A stretch of 8,799 nucleotides of DNA from assembly GCA_900554525.1 (NCBI GenBank), contig USHL01000045.1, positions 1 to 8,799 of the forward strand, written 5' to 3'. Positions within the stretch are counted from its first letter, which is position 1; every line of letters starts with the position of its first letter. A program made the translations under genes and the position numbers. Below the pieces are notes generated by a model. That model was not told the DNA's origin. It was given only the letters and a program-made list of their open reading frames with translations, and did no database searches. Positions 1 to 7,006 of the stretch are shown one piece after another. Source of the stretch: an uncultured Oscillospiraceae bacterium (GTDB lineage Bacteria > Bacillota > Clostridia > Oscillospirales > Acutalibacteraceae).

Positions 1-449
1 CGGGTTTCCGGGTCGCCGACGGCGCGCAGTACTTTGTTTTCAAGATCTTCACGGCCGCCGAAAAAGTCCTTTATGCCTTCTTTGTGGTTATATGCCATGG
101 CGTTTACGGTGAAATCCCTGCGTGCGAGATCTTCTTTAAGGCTTCCGACAAAGCGTATGCTTTCAGGGTGGCGGGAATCCTTATATTCCCCGTCGGCGCG
201 GAAGGTCGTGACCTCTGCGGATATCCCGCCGTGAAGTACGGTGACCGTGCCGTGCTTTATGCCGGTCGGCACCGTTTTCGGGAATATTTTTATGACCTCC
301 TCCGGCCGCGCCGAGGTGGTTATGTCAAAGTCGTGCGGAGCCTTGCCCGAAAGCATATCGCGCACACAGCCCCCGACAAGATAGGCTTCAAAGCCGCCGA
401 GCACCAGAGTTTTTAAGATATATTCGATTTTTTCGGGGATAACAGGCAT
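1..449 (-). CDS. cca: CCA-adding tRNA nucleotidyltransferase (N-terminal part, runs off left edge)
   Basis: This is the N-terminal 149 codons of a class II nucleotidyltransferase that builds or repairs the 3'-CCA end of tRNAs in the cytoplasm. Visible motifs, numbered from the ATG at 449-447, are YLVGGCVRD at 23-31 (the GG-containing nucleotide-binding turn), DFDITT at 40-45 (D40 and D42 are the expected metal-binding carboxylates), RRDFTVNAMA at 110-119, and DFFGG followed by VGDP near 128-147. This order is that of the CCA-enzyme/poly(A)-polymerase head domain. The start is preceded by a GGAG Shine-Dalgarno (ACGGAG on the minus strand). The reading frame is open to base 1, so the neck, body and tail domains lie outside the window. 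The gene is divergent from murC. A poly(A) polymerase or an A-adding-only enzyme cannot be excluded without the C-terminal part, but the CCA enzyme is the usual form in Firmicutes. Confidence 0.93.
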   Translation of the reverse strand, partial: MPVIPEKIEYILKTLVLGGFEAYLVGGCVRDMLSGKAPHDFDITTSARPEEVIKIFPKTVPTGIKHGTVTVLHGGISAEVTTFRADGEYKDSRHPESIRFVGSLKEDLARRDFTVNAMAYNHKEGIKDFFGGREDLENKVLRAVGDPET

Positions 450-476
450 AATTTTTTCTCCGTATTAAAAAAAGTG

Positions 477-505
477 TTTATTTTTTTGCCGTTTGGCAAT
501 ATAAT
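477..505 (+). promoter_or_regulatory. Putative sigma-A promoter of murC
   Basis: A perfect TATAAT hexamer lies at 500-505. A weak -35 candidate, TTTATT at 477-482, sits 17 bp upstream and matches 3 of 6 consensus bases. Transcription would start near 512 and give a leader of about 25 nt before the murC ATG at 537. The spacer holds the perfect inverted repeat TTGCC-GTTT-GGCAA (486-499). The -10 is convincing, the -35 is not, so a bound activator or an AT-rich upstream element may matter. Confidence 0.5.
486..499. repeat. Perfect 5-bp inverted repeat abutting the murC -10
   Basis: TTGCC (486-490) and GGCAA (495-499) are exact reverse complements separated by GTTT. The repeat lies between the proposed -35 and the TATAAT box, a usual place for a repressor or activator site. 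A short RNA hairpin is less likely to matter because the repeat is upstream of the expected start of transcription. With arms of only 5 bp, chance is a real alternative. Confidence 0.3.
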
Positions 506-536
506 AATAGGTAAGAATAATTTGAACGGTGATTAC

Positions 537-1907
537 ATGAAACAATTGCGTGAAGAGGATAAGATAATCGATGGCGTAAAGCATATCCATATGATAGGCA
601 TAGGCGGCAGCGGTATGTGTCCGCTGGCTGAAATTCTGCACAGCAAGGGCTATGAGCTTTCGGGCTCGGACAATAACGAAAGCGACCCGCTCAGGCGTAT
701 AAAATCGCTCGGGATAAAGGTTTATATGGGCCACCGCGCCGAGAATATCGAGGGTGCGGAGCTGATAGTTTACTCCGCCGCCATTCCGCAGGATAACCCC
801 GAGCTTGCCGCCGCGCGGGAAAAGGGCATTCCGGTTATGGAGCGCTCGCATATGCTGGGGGCGCTGACAAGGCATTTCGACAATGTTATCGGTGTATGCG
901 GAACCCACGGCAAAACCACTGTTACCTCTATGATAACACAAATTCTGATTTTAAACAAGATGGACCCGACCGCCGTTATTGGCGGAAGACTGCCGCTTAT
1001 AAATTCCAACGGCATCGCGGGCAAAAGCGAGATAATGGTCTGCGAATCCTGCGAGTTTGTTGATACCTTTTTGCAGCTTTCGCCGGATATTGCGGTGCTG
1101 CTGAATATCGACAACGACCATCTTGACTACTTCAAGACAATGGAGAATCTGACAGCCTCCTTTTCAAAGTTTATCGGAATGGCTAAAAAGGCGTATATAA
1201 ACGGGGACGACGTGCGTGCGAGACAGGCTGCCGAGGGTATTTCGGCCGAAACGGCGACCTTCGGCTTCGGGGAGCGGAACACCTGGCGGGCGGAAAATAT
1301 TATTCCCGGGAAATACGGCTTCGGCTTTGACGTTATAAAAGACAGCGAAAAGGTAATCCGGCTCCAAATGCATATTCCCGGCAGGCATAATGTGCTGAAC
1401 GGGCTTGCCGCCTTTGCGGTATGCGCCGACCTCGGGGTGCCTCCCGAGGGCATAAAGGAGGCGGCCGAAGGCTTTACGGGCGCCGGAAGGCGCTTTGAGT
1501 TCTTGGGCGAATACAACGGCTTTATGCTGGCGGACGATTACGCCCATCATCCGACCGAGATAGCCGCGACGCTTTCGGCCGCGAAGGAGCTTGACTATAA
1601 GCGGGTAATCGCGGTTTTTCAGCCCTTTACCTTTTCCCGCACCGCGCTTTTGAAGGATGATTTCATAAAGGCGCTGTCCTTCGCCGACAAGGTGATACTG
1701 ACCCCGATAATGGGCTCGCGCGAGGTAAACACCTACGGCATTTCGTCGGAGGACCTGGCGGCCGGGCTTAACGGCTGCGAGATAATAGACGGCTTTGAAA
1801 ATATAGCCGACCGTGTTATAGAGCTTGCCGGCAGCGGAGACCTTGTCATAACCATGGGCGGCGGCGATATATACAAGGCGGCGCACATAATACAGGAGAA
1901 GCTATGA
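537..1907 (+). CDS. murC: UDP-N-acetylmuramate--L-alanine ligase MurC
   Basis: MurC adds L-alanine to UDP-MurNAc with ATP, the first amino-acid step of peptidoglycan precursor synthesis in the cytoplasm. The protein has 456 residues, a normal length. Visible are the N-terminal Rossmann glycine loop GIGGSG (21-26), the ATP P-loop GTHGKTT (122-128), the central motif DNDHLDYF (192-199), PGRHNVLNGLAA (281-292), GAGRRFE (315-321) and the C-terminal DDYAHHPTE (333-341) with QPFTFSRT (362-369), together the Mur ligase signature. The ATG at 537 is chosen because GGTGA lies about 7 nt upstream and the protein then begins just before the Rossmann fold. An in-frame GTG at 474 would put the TATAAT box inside the gene and adds 21 atypical residues. 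The 3' end overlaps the next gene by 4 bp (ATGA). The reading frame is intact. Confidence 0.97.
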   Translation: MKQLREEDKIIDGVKHIHMIGIGGSGMCPLAEILHSKGYELSGSDNNESDPLRRIKSLGIKVYMGHRAENIEGAELIVYSAAIPQDNPELAAAREKGIPVMERSHMLGALTRHFDNVIGVCGTHGKTTVTSMITQILILNKMDPTAVIGGRLPLINSNGIAGKSEIMVCESCEFVDTFLQLSPDIAVLLNIDNDHLDYFKTMENLTASFSKFIGMAKKAYINGDDVRARQAAEGISAETATFGFGERNTWRAENIIPGKYGFGFDVIKDSEKVIRLQMHIPGRHNVLNGLAAFAVCADLGVPPEGIKEAAEGFTGAGRRFEFLGEYNGFMLADDYAHHPTEIAATLSAAKELDYKRVIAVFQPFTFSRTALLKDDFIKALSFADKVILTPIMGSREVNTYGISSEDLAAGLNGCEIIDGFENIADRVIELAGSGDLVITMGGGDIYKAAHIIQEKL

Positions 1908-3058
1908 CCGAGAAGCTGTATGAGAAGGATTCACATATAAAGGAATTTACCGCGCGGGTGGTAAGCTGTACCGAAACGGGCGGCGGATTTGCCGCCGTGT
2001 TTGACCGCACCGCCTTTTTCCCCGAGGGCGGAGGTCAGGAATCCGACCGCGGAACGGCAGGCGGCGCGAAGGTGCTCGACGTGCAGGAGGAGAACGGAGA
2101 GATCCTTCATTATTTGGATGCTCCGCTGACGCCCGGTGAAACGGCGGAATGCAGGCTCGACTGGGAAAGGCGCTTCCGCAATATGCAGAACCATTCGGGC
2201 GAGCATATTATATCGGGGATAGTACATAAGCTTTACGGGCTTGACAATGTCGGCTTTCATCTGGGAAATGAAATGACACTCGATTTTAACGGCGAGCTTA
2301 ACCGCGAGCAGCTGCTAAGGGTGGAAAGGCTTGCCAACGAGGCGGTTTACAAAAACGCCCGCTTTACCGCGTGGTATCCGTCTGCGGACGAGCTTAAAAC
2401 GCTTTCCTACCGCAGTAAGCTGGAGCTTCAGAGCAATGTGCGGCTGGTGGAGATAGAGGGCTTTGACCTTTGCGCCTGCTGTGCGCCGCATGTCAAAAGC
2501 GCCGCCGAGATAGGGCTCATTAAAATACTTGATTTCTTCCGCTACAAGGGCGGCGTGCGAGTTTTCGCCAAATGCGGCACCGACGCGCTTGACGACTATA
2601 ACGTGAAATACCGCAGCGTGCAGGAAATTTCCGAGCTTTTGTCCGTCAAGCAATACGAAACCGCGGCGGCGGTGAAAAAGCTGTATGAGCGCAGCGGAGA
2701 ATTAAAGGCTGAAATTTCAGTTCTCAAAAAGCGGCTTATTGCCGAAATGGCGGCAGGCTTCAGGCCCGAAGGAAACGTCACCGCCCTGTTTGAGGACGGG
2801 CTGGATATAAAGGAATTACAGCTTTTTGCCGACGCGCTTTATAAATCCGCCGGAGGCATCCGCGCCGTCTTTTCCGGAGCGGAAAACGGCTTTGCCTTTG
2901 CGGTCTGCGGCGATGAAAGTGAGCTTGAGCGTTTTTTCGGCTCCTTCAAAGCGGAATTTGAGGTCCGCGGCGGAGGCAGAAACGGCATACGGCAGGGTAC
3001 TGTAAACGCGGCAGAAACCGCAATTAAGGCTTATTTTGAAAATAAAGCTTTAAATTAA
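1904..3058 (+). CDS. Alanyl-tRNA editing protein, AlaX-L type (AlaRS editing plus DHHA1 domains)
   Basis: This is a free-standing homologue of the alanyl-tRNA synthetase editing domain. The family hydrolyses mischarged Ser-tRNA(Ala) or Gly-tRNA(Ala) in trans and so protects against Ala-to-Ser errors. The protein has 384 residues. Visible are the N-terminal TAFFPEGGGQ (36-45), the zinc-site HxxxH (H97, H101) in NHSGEHIISG, and the second half-site CACCAPH (190-196), giving a CxxxH pair C192/H196. A Glu/Lys-rich, probably coiled-coil segment follows at about 230-285. The C-terminal glycine-rich GGGRNGIRQGT (356-366) resembles a DHHA1 tail. All four predicted zinc ligands are present, so it should be active. 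AGGAG at 1894-1898, inside the end of murC, serves as its Shine-Dalgarno, and the ATGA overlap implies translational coupling. No aminoacylation domain is present, so it is not a truncated alaS. Confidence 0.92.
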   Translation: MTEKLYEKDSHIKEFTARVVSCTETGGGFAAVFDRTAFFPEGGGQESDRGTAGGAKVLDVQEENGEILHYLDAPLTPGETAECRLDWERRFRNMQNHSGEHIISGIVHKLYGLDNVGFHLGNEMTLDFNGELNREQLLRVERLANEAVYKNARFTAWYPSADELKTLSYRSKLELQSNVRLVEIEGFDLCACCAPHVKSAAEIGLIKILDFFRYKGGVRVFAKCGTDALDDYNVKYRSVQEISELLSVKQYETAAAVKKLYERSGELKAEISVLKKRLIAEMAAGFRPEGNVTALFEDGLDIKELQLFADALYKSAGGIRAVFSGAENGFAFAVCGDESELERFFGSFKAEFEVRGGGRNGIRQGTVNAAETAIKAYFENKALN

Positions 3059-3077
3059 GGCGTGGAAATGGTATAAT
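3049..3077 (+). promoter_or_regulatory. Extended -10 promoter of prmA
   Basis: The -10 is a perfect TATAAT (3072-3077) preceded by TGG (3069-3071), giving the extended TGnTATAAT form. TTTAAA (3049-3054), overlapping the end of the preceding gene, is a 4-of-6 -35 with a 17-bp spacer. Transcription would start near 3084 and give a leader of about 40 nt with GGAG at 3115-3118. A small CCGC-ATCA-GCGG hairpin (3087-3098) lies in this leader. No terminator is visible between alaX and prmA, so this is probably an internal promoter added to read-through from murC. Confidence 0.65.
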
Positions 3078-3124
3078 AATTTGATACCGCATCAGCGGCG
3101 ATTTATATTTACACGGAGAACGCT

Positions 3125-4045
3125 ATGAACTGGACTGAAATTACGGTAAAGGTGCCGCAGAAGTACACCGACGAGGCGGCGGCGATAGCCAATATGACGG
3201 TGCCCTACGGCATTTATATCGAGGACTATTCCGATTTGGAGGAAAAGGCCGAGGAGATAGCTCATATCGACCTTATCGATGAGGAGCTTATCGCTAAGGA
3301 CCGCACCGTTTCGGTGATACACATTTATATTTCGGAGTGCGATAACGCCGCCGAGGCGCTGGAATTTCTGCGCGAACGGCTGACTGCCGCGGGAATAGAG
3401 AATACCGTCGGCTCGGCGGGGGTGACCGATTCCGACTGGAACGAAAACTGGAAGAAATATTTCCATGTTTCGGAGATAGGCGAAAGGCTGGTTATTGTGC
3501 CGAGCTGGGAAAGCTATGACAATAAGTCGGGCCGCAAAGAGCTGCACATAGACCCCGGTGCGGCGTTCGGCACAGGCACACACGCTACCACCTCGCTGTG
3601 CCTTGAAATGCTGGAAAGCTATGTAAGCGCGGATACGCGGATGCTCGATATCGGCTGCGGAAGCGGCATACTGGCTGTCGCCTCAGTGTTGCTCGGCGCC
3701 CAAAGGGCGGTCGGGGTGGATATCGACGCGCAGTCGGTCAAGACGGCAAAGGAGAATGCCGAAATCAACGGCATATCCGAAAAGACCGAATTTTCGGTCG
3801 GAGATCTGGCTGACCGGGTGAACGGGAAATACACGGTGGTCTGCGCCAATATAGTGGCAGATGTTGTGATACGTCTGCTTGAAAGCGTTAAAAATTATAT
3901 GGAGGACGGCGCGGTGCTTATTGTTTCCGGCATAATCGACCTGAGGAAAGACGATGTGCTTGCGGCCGCCGGAAAATACGGCTTTAAGCTCTGCGGGGAG
4001 CGGTATAAGGATAACTGGTGCGCCTTTGCGCTTAAAACGGTATAA
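3125..4045 (+). CDS. prmA: Ribosomal protein L11 methyltransferase PrmA
   Basis: PrmA is a class I S-adenosylmethionine-dependent methyltransferase that trimethylates ribosomal protein L11. The protein has 306 residues, a usual length. An N-terminal substrate-recognition domain (about 1-100) is followed by a linker with DSDWNENWKKYF (102-113). Then come the PrmA signature DPGAAFGTGTHATT (143-156), the SAM motif I LDIGCGSGILA (174-184), the acidic residues VDID (198-201) that should hold the SAM ribose, and ANIVADVV (241-248), the NxxA-type motif of this family. GGAG at 3115-3118 lies 6 nt before the ATG. The gene begins 66 bp after alaX with its own likely promoter and is followed 47 bp later by prfB, so two translation-apparatus genes sit together. 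No damage to the reading frame is seen. Confidence 0.97.
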   Translation: MNWTEITVKVPQKYTDEAAAIANMTVPYGIYIEDYSDLEEKAEEIAHIDLIDEELIAKDRTVSVIHIYISECDNAAEALEFLRERLTAAGIENTVGSAGVTDSDWNENWKKYFHVSEIGERLVIVPSWESYDNKSGRKELHIDPGAAFGTGTHATTSLCLEMLESYVSADTRMLDIGCGSGILAVASVLLGAQRAVGVDIDAQSVKTAKENAEINGISEKTEFSVGDLADRVNGKYTVVCANIVADVVIRLLESVKNYMEDGAVLIVSGIIDLRKDDVLAAAGKYGFKLCGERYKDNWCAFALKTV

Positions 4046-4092
4046 CAAAAGCGGCGCAGAGGTATGCTTTATTAAATTTACGGAGGAATACG

Positions 4093-5214
4093 ATGCTTGA
4101 ATTTGAGCAGCTTAAGCTTCGCCTGGAAGCAAACGAGGGCGAGCTCAGGGATTTAAAGGATGCGTTAGGGCTCGACCGTCTTAAATCCGAAATAGAGGAG
4201 CTGGAGGCCAAAGCGGCGGCTCCCGGCTTTTGGGACGATATGGAAAGCTCTCAGAAGATTTTGCAGAAGACCGGCAAGCTGAAAAATACGGTCGAGAGCT
4301 ACGAGCGGCTTTGCGCGTCTTACGACGACCTTACGGTGCTTATCGAGATGGGGGACGAGGAGGGCGACCTTTCGCTTGTGGAAGAGATAACCTCCTCGAT
4401 AGATGAATTTGAAAAGGAGCTGGCTTCACAGAGGCTCCAGACCCTGCTTACAGGCGAGTATGACAGCAGTAATGCGATACTTACTTTTCACGCGGGCGCG
4501 GGCGGCACCGAGGCGATGGACTGGGTTTCGATGCTGGTGAGAATGTACACCCGCTGGGGCGAACGGCACGGCTTTAAGGTGGAGCTTTTGGACTTTTTGG
4601 ACGGCGACGAGGCTGGGCTTAAGAGCGCCGTGCTCAGAATAGAGGGTGAAAACGCCTACGGCTATCTGCGAAGCGAGTCGGGGGTGCACCGTCTGGTGCG
4701 GGTGTCGCCGTTCGGCGCGTCGGGCAGGCGGCACACCTCGTTTGCCTCGCTTGAGGTAATGCCCGAAATTTCGGATGACAACGATATCGAAATCCGCGAG
4801 GAAGATATTAAAATGGATGTTTTCCGCTCCTCGGGCGCAGGCGGTCAGCATATAAACAAGACTTCGTCTGCGGTAAGGCTCACCCATATACCGACGGGTA
4901 TAGTGGTCGCCTGCCAGAACGAGCGCAGTCAGTTCCAGAACCGTGAGCAGGCTATGAAGATGCTCAAGTCCAAGCTTCTCGAAATCAAGGAGCGTGAGCA
5001 TCTTGAAAAGATAGAGGATATCAAGGGCGTTCAGAAGGAGATTGCCTGGGGCTCGCAGATACGCTCATATGTATTTATGCCCTACACTATGGTCAAGGAC
5101 CACCGTACCGGCTTTGAATCAGGCAACATAAACGGAGTTATGGACGGCGACCTTGACGGCTTTATCAACGCCTACTTAAAGGCCGCCTCAAAGGGCGAAT
5201 TACAGAACGGATAA
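4093..5214 (+). CDS. prfB: Peptide chain release factor 2 (no programmed frameshift)
   Basis: RF2 reads UGA and UAA in the ribosomal A site and triggers release of the finished peptide. The protein has 373 residues. Visible are HAGAGGTEA (133-141), the SPF stop-codon recognition tripeptide (205-207) in RVSPFGASGRRHTSF, and the catalytic GGQ (250-252) in SSGAGGQHINKTSS. SPF, rather than PxT, identifies RF2 and not RF1. In many bacteria prfB needs a +1 shift at CUU UGA C near codon 26. Here the equivalent point reads in frame TTA GGG CTC GAC (4165-4176, residues 25-28 LGLD) with no stop, so the whole protein is made without recoding. GGAGG at 4082-4086 lies 6 nt before the ATG. The gene is 47 bp after prmA and 9 bp before the PPIase gene, probably in one transcript. 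Confidence 0.97.
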   Translation: MLEFEQLKLRLEANEGELRDLKDALGLDRLKSEIEELEAKAAAPGFWDDMESSQKILQKTGKLKNTVESYERLCASYDDLTVLIEMGDEEGDLSLVEEITSSIDEFEKELASQRLQTLLTGEYDSSNAILTFHAGAGGTEAMDWVSMLVRMYTRWGERHGFKVELLDFLDGDEAGLKSAVLRIEGENAYGYLRSESGVHRLVRVSPFGASGRRHTSFASLEVMPEISDDNDIEIREEDIKMDVFRSSGAGGQHINKTSSAVRLTHIPTGIVVACQNERSQFQNREQAMKMLKSKLLEIKEREHLEKIEDIKGVQKEIAWGSQIRSYVFMPYTMVKDHRTGFESGNINGVMDGDLDGFINAYLKAASKGELQNG

Positions 5215-5223
5215 GGTGAAGAA

Positions 5224-6246
5224 ATGAAACGTATTTTAAGTGTGCTGCTGCTTATGGCGGTGACGGTGTCCGCGGCTGCGGGCTGCGGCCGAAAGCCGGC
5301 AGAGCGTATATTATATAACGTAGACCTCAATAAATATATCGAGCTCGGCGAATATAAGGGCATCCCGGTGGATAAGTCCTCCGAGACCTTTCAGGAATAT
5401 TATAACGACATTATCTCGGGCGATATTTCCGAAAACGGGCTTTATGTCAGAAAGACCGAGGGCAAGGTGGCCGAGGGCGATAATGTCAATATCGATTATG
5501 TCGGCAAAAAGGACGGCGTCGCCTTTGAGGGCGGCACGGCGGAAGGGTATGATCTTGTCATAGGCTCCGGCAGCTTTATCGACGGCTTTGAGGACGGCCT
5601 TATCGGGGCCGGGATAGGAAGCACCGTCGACCTGAACCTGACATTCCCCGAAAATTATCAGGAGGCCTCTCTGGCGGGTCAGCCGGTGGTGTTTACGGTC
5701 AAGGTGAATTATGTCACGACCGAGGAGGAGCGCAAGCCCGAGGAATACTACTCCGAGCTCGGCTTTGAAAATTATGAGGCATATAAGGCCGACGCGGAGG
5801 AGCGGGCGGTAAAGAATTATCTTGTCGATACCGTTCTCGCCAATTCAGATGTGAAAAAGTACCCGAAGGATGATAATGAGCTGATTTACGAGCATTACCG
5901 AGCCCAGACCGAGACAGCGGTCAAAAATCAGTACGGCATCGAGTTTTCGGATTATCTCAGCGCCGTAAATCAGACTGAGGAGGATTTTAAAAACAACGCG
6001 CTGGAAAATCAGGTCGAGCCTATGATGGACAACCAGATGATGCTGTATGCCGTCTGCGACAATGAGGGGCTGACGGTGACTGAGGAGGACACCGCCGCAC
6101 AGCTTAACGAGATGCTTAACGTTTATAAGGCTCAGGGTATTACTAAGGAGCAGGTGCTTGAGGCTTACGGCGAATACTATTTCGAGTATTTGGCGTTTGC
6201 CGAAAAGGCAGTCGATTTCCTTTACGACAACGCGGAAATTTCCTGA
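5224..6246 (+). CDS. Trigger-factor-like FKBP-type prolyl isomerase lipoprotein
   Basis: This is a predicted extracytoplasmic foldase or chaperone. Residues 1-20 form a lipoprotein signal (MKR start, hydrophobic core, AAGC lipobox) with lipid attachment expected at C21. Residues about 82-164 are an FKBP domain closest in pattern to trigger factor, with GDNVNIDYVG, FEGG, IGSGSFIDGFE, TFPENY and a closing AGQPVVFTVKV strand. Likely pocket residues are Y92, F101, V112, I113 and F118. Residues about 165-340 form a charged helical region with the spacing of the trigger factor C-terminal chaperone domain. The N-terminal ribosome-binding domain and its GFRKGKVP-like signature are absent. The Shine-Dalgarno AAGGTGA (5213-5219) overlaps the prfB stop, so the genes are coupled or at least co-transcribed. 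The 3' end overlaps the next start by 1 bp (TGATG). The secreted substrate is unknown. Confidence 0.88.
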   Translation: MKRILSVLLLMAVTVSAAAGCGRKPAERILYNVDLNKYIELGEYKGIPVDKSSETFQEYYNDIISGDISENGLYVRKTEGKVAEGDNVNIDYVGKKDGVAFEGGTAEGYDLVIGSGSFIDGFEDGLIGAGIGSTVDLNLTFPENYQEASLAGQPVVFTVKVNYVTTEEERKPEEYYSELGFENYEAYKADAEERAVKNYLVDTVLANSDVKKYPKDDNELIYEHYRAQTETAVKNQYGIEFSDYLSAVNQTEEDFKNNALENQVEPMMDNQMMLYAVCDNEGLTVTEEDTAAQLNEMLNVYKAQGITKEQVLEAYGEYYFEYLAFAEKAVDFLYDNAEIS

Positions 6247-6950
6247 TGCGGTTTGAAATTATAAATATTAACGAAATAACGGCGGCTGAATATGCCGCCG
6301 TTTTGTCAAAGCAGCCGCCCGTCGAGCGTGAGAGGCTGAGCGGTCTGCGGCCCGATGACCGCAAACGCAGCCTTGCGGCGAGATTTTTAGCGGCGGAATT
6401 AGCGGAAAAGGTTTACGGACGGAAGGATTTTGTTCCGTTTTTTACAGAAAACGGCGCCCCGCGGGCGGATTTCTGTTACCTGAGCCTTGCCCACGCGGGG
6501 GAATACGCCGCCTGCGCGGTGTCCGACAGGGCGGTCGGAATAGATATCGAGCCTGAGGGCAGCTTTAAAAAGCGGGATAAATATCTGCTGTTTTCAGCGA
6601 CCGAAAGCCGTTTTGTAAATGCGGCGGAGCTTTGCGGCAATCCCGCAGCCTGTACGCTAACGGCGAATACTTCCGGTACCGCGGCGCTGCCCGGTATCGT
6701 TTCCGAAACCAGCTCCGTTTTGCTGTGCGCAGCAGACTCCTGCGCCCCTGATACTTCCGCCGGGCGCTTTTACACCCTCTGGACTATGAAGGAGGCATAT
6801 ATAAAGGCGGCGGGGGGCAGGCTTGCCGATGCGGCGAAGACCCGGCTCGTGACCGAAAGCGGCGCTCTGCAATCTGAGATAGACGGATATGGCTTTGCTG
6901 TCGGCAGACTTAATGAATATCATATCGCGGTGTGCGAAGCGTTCGCATAG
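6246..6950 (+). CDS. Sfp-type 4'-phosphopantetheinyl transferase with an internal insertion
   Basis: This enzyme family transfers the phosphopantetheine arm of coenzyme A to a serine of acyl, peptidyl or related carrier proteins. The protein has 234 residues. Visible are the R/L-rich N-terminal pseudo-repeat (about 28-60), SLAHAGEYAACAVS (80-93), VGIDIEP (97-103; D100 and E102 expected to bind magnesium) and WTMKEAYIK (179-187; E183 as third ligand, K187 as catalytic base). In B. subtilis Sfp the D107-to-E151 distance is 44 residues, whereas here D100 to E183 is 83. About 39 extra Ala/Ser/Thr/Cys-rich residues therefore lie near 132-172, in the loop before WTMKEA. The start overlaps the upstream stop (TGATG) and has only a weak Shine-Dalgarno, implying translational coupling to the PPIase gene. 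No carrier protein or synthase gene is in the window, so the target is unknown. Confidence 0.88.
   Translation: MRFEIININEITAAEYAAVLSKQPPVERERLSGLRPDDRKRSLAARFLAAELAEKVYGRKDFVPFFTENGAPRADFCYLSLAHAGEYAACAVSDRAVGIDIEPEGSFKKRDKYLLFSATESRFVNAAELCGNPAACTLTANTSGTAALPGIVSETSSVLLCAADSCAPDTSAGRFYTLWTMKEAYIKAAGGRLADAAKTRLVTESGALQSEIDGYGFAVGRLNEYHIAVCEAFA
6667..6759. repeat. 9-bp direct repeat bracketing part of the PPTase insertion
   Basis: ATACTTCCG occurs at 6667-6675 and again at 6751-6759. The copies are 84 bp apart, a multiple of three, so the frame is kept and they encode NTSG- and DTSA-type residues. The 75 bp between them show no terminal inverted repeats. They could mark an in-frame duplication or insertion event, or be coincidence. 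Confidence 0.35.
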
Positions 6951-6966
6951 AATAACGCCGCGTTTG

Positions 6967-6995
6967 TTGACAAATCATAATAATGATGGCATACT
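6967..6995 (+). promoter_or_regulatory. Promoter of the small lipoprotein gene
   Basis: A perfect TTGACA -35 (6967-6972) is followed, after 17 bp, by CATACT (6990-6995, 4 of 6 matches). TGG directly precedes it (6987-6989), so the -10 is of the extended type. Transcription should start near 7002 and leave a leader of about 90 nt before the ATG at 7092. It lies 17 bp after the end of the phosphopantetheinyl transferase gene, with no terminator between them. Confidence 0.65.
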
Positions 6996-7006
6996 GTTAA
7001 TAGAAA

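Noticed and set aside
84..416. Plus-strand open frame of 110 residues
   Set aside because: It is the antisense shadow of the CCA nucleotidyltransferase, whose minus-strand translation carries all the family motifs.
501..529. Minus-strand promoter for cca (TATTAT at 506-501)
   Set aside because: There is a fair -10 but no acceptable -35 at 16-18 bp. The AT-rich sequence alone is not enough to call it.
474..536. GTG-initiated upstream extension of murC (21 extra residues)
   Set aside because: It has no Shine-Dalgarno, it would place the TATAAT box inside the coding region, and the added residues are not typical of MurC N-termini. The ATG at 537 is better.
1164..1886. Minus-strand 240-residue open frame opposite murC
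   Set aside because: It is a long antisense shadow caused by codon bias. It has no Shine-Dalgarno or recognisable motifs, and MurC on the other strand is certain.
3087..3098. CCGC-ATCA-GCGG hairpin as an attenuator before prmA
   Set aside because: The stem is only 4 bp with no T run and no alternative structure, so it is too weak for a separate regulatory call.
4426..5001. Minus-strand 191-residue open frame opposite prfB
   Set aside because: It is antisense to strongly conserved RF2 sequence and resembles no protein family.
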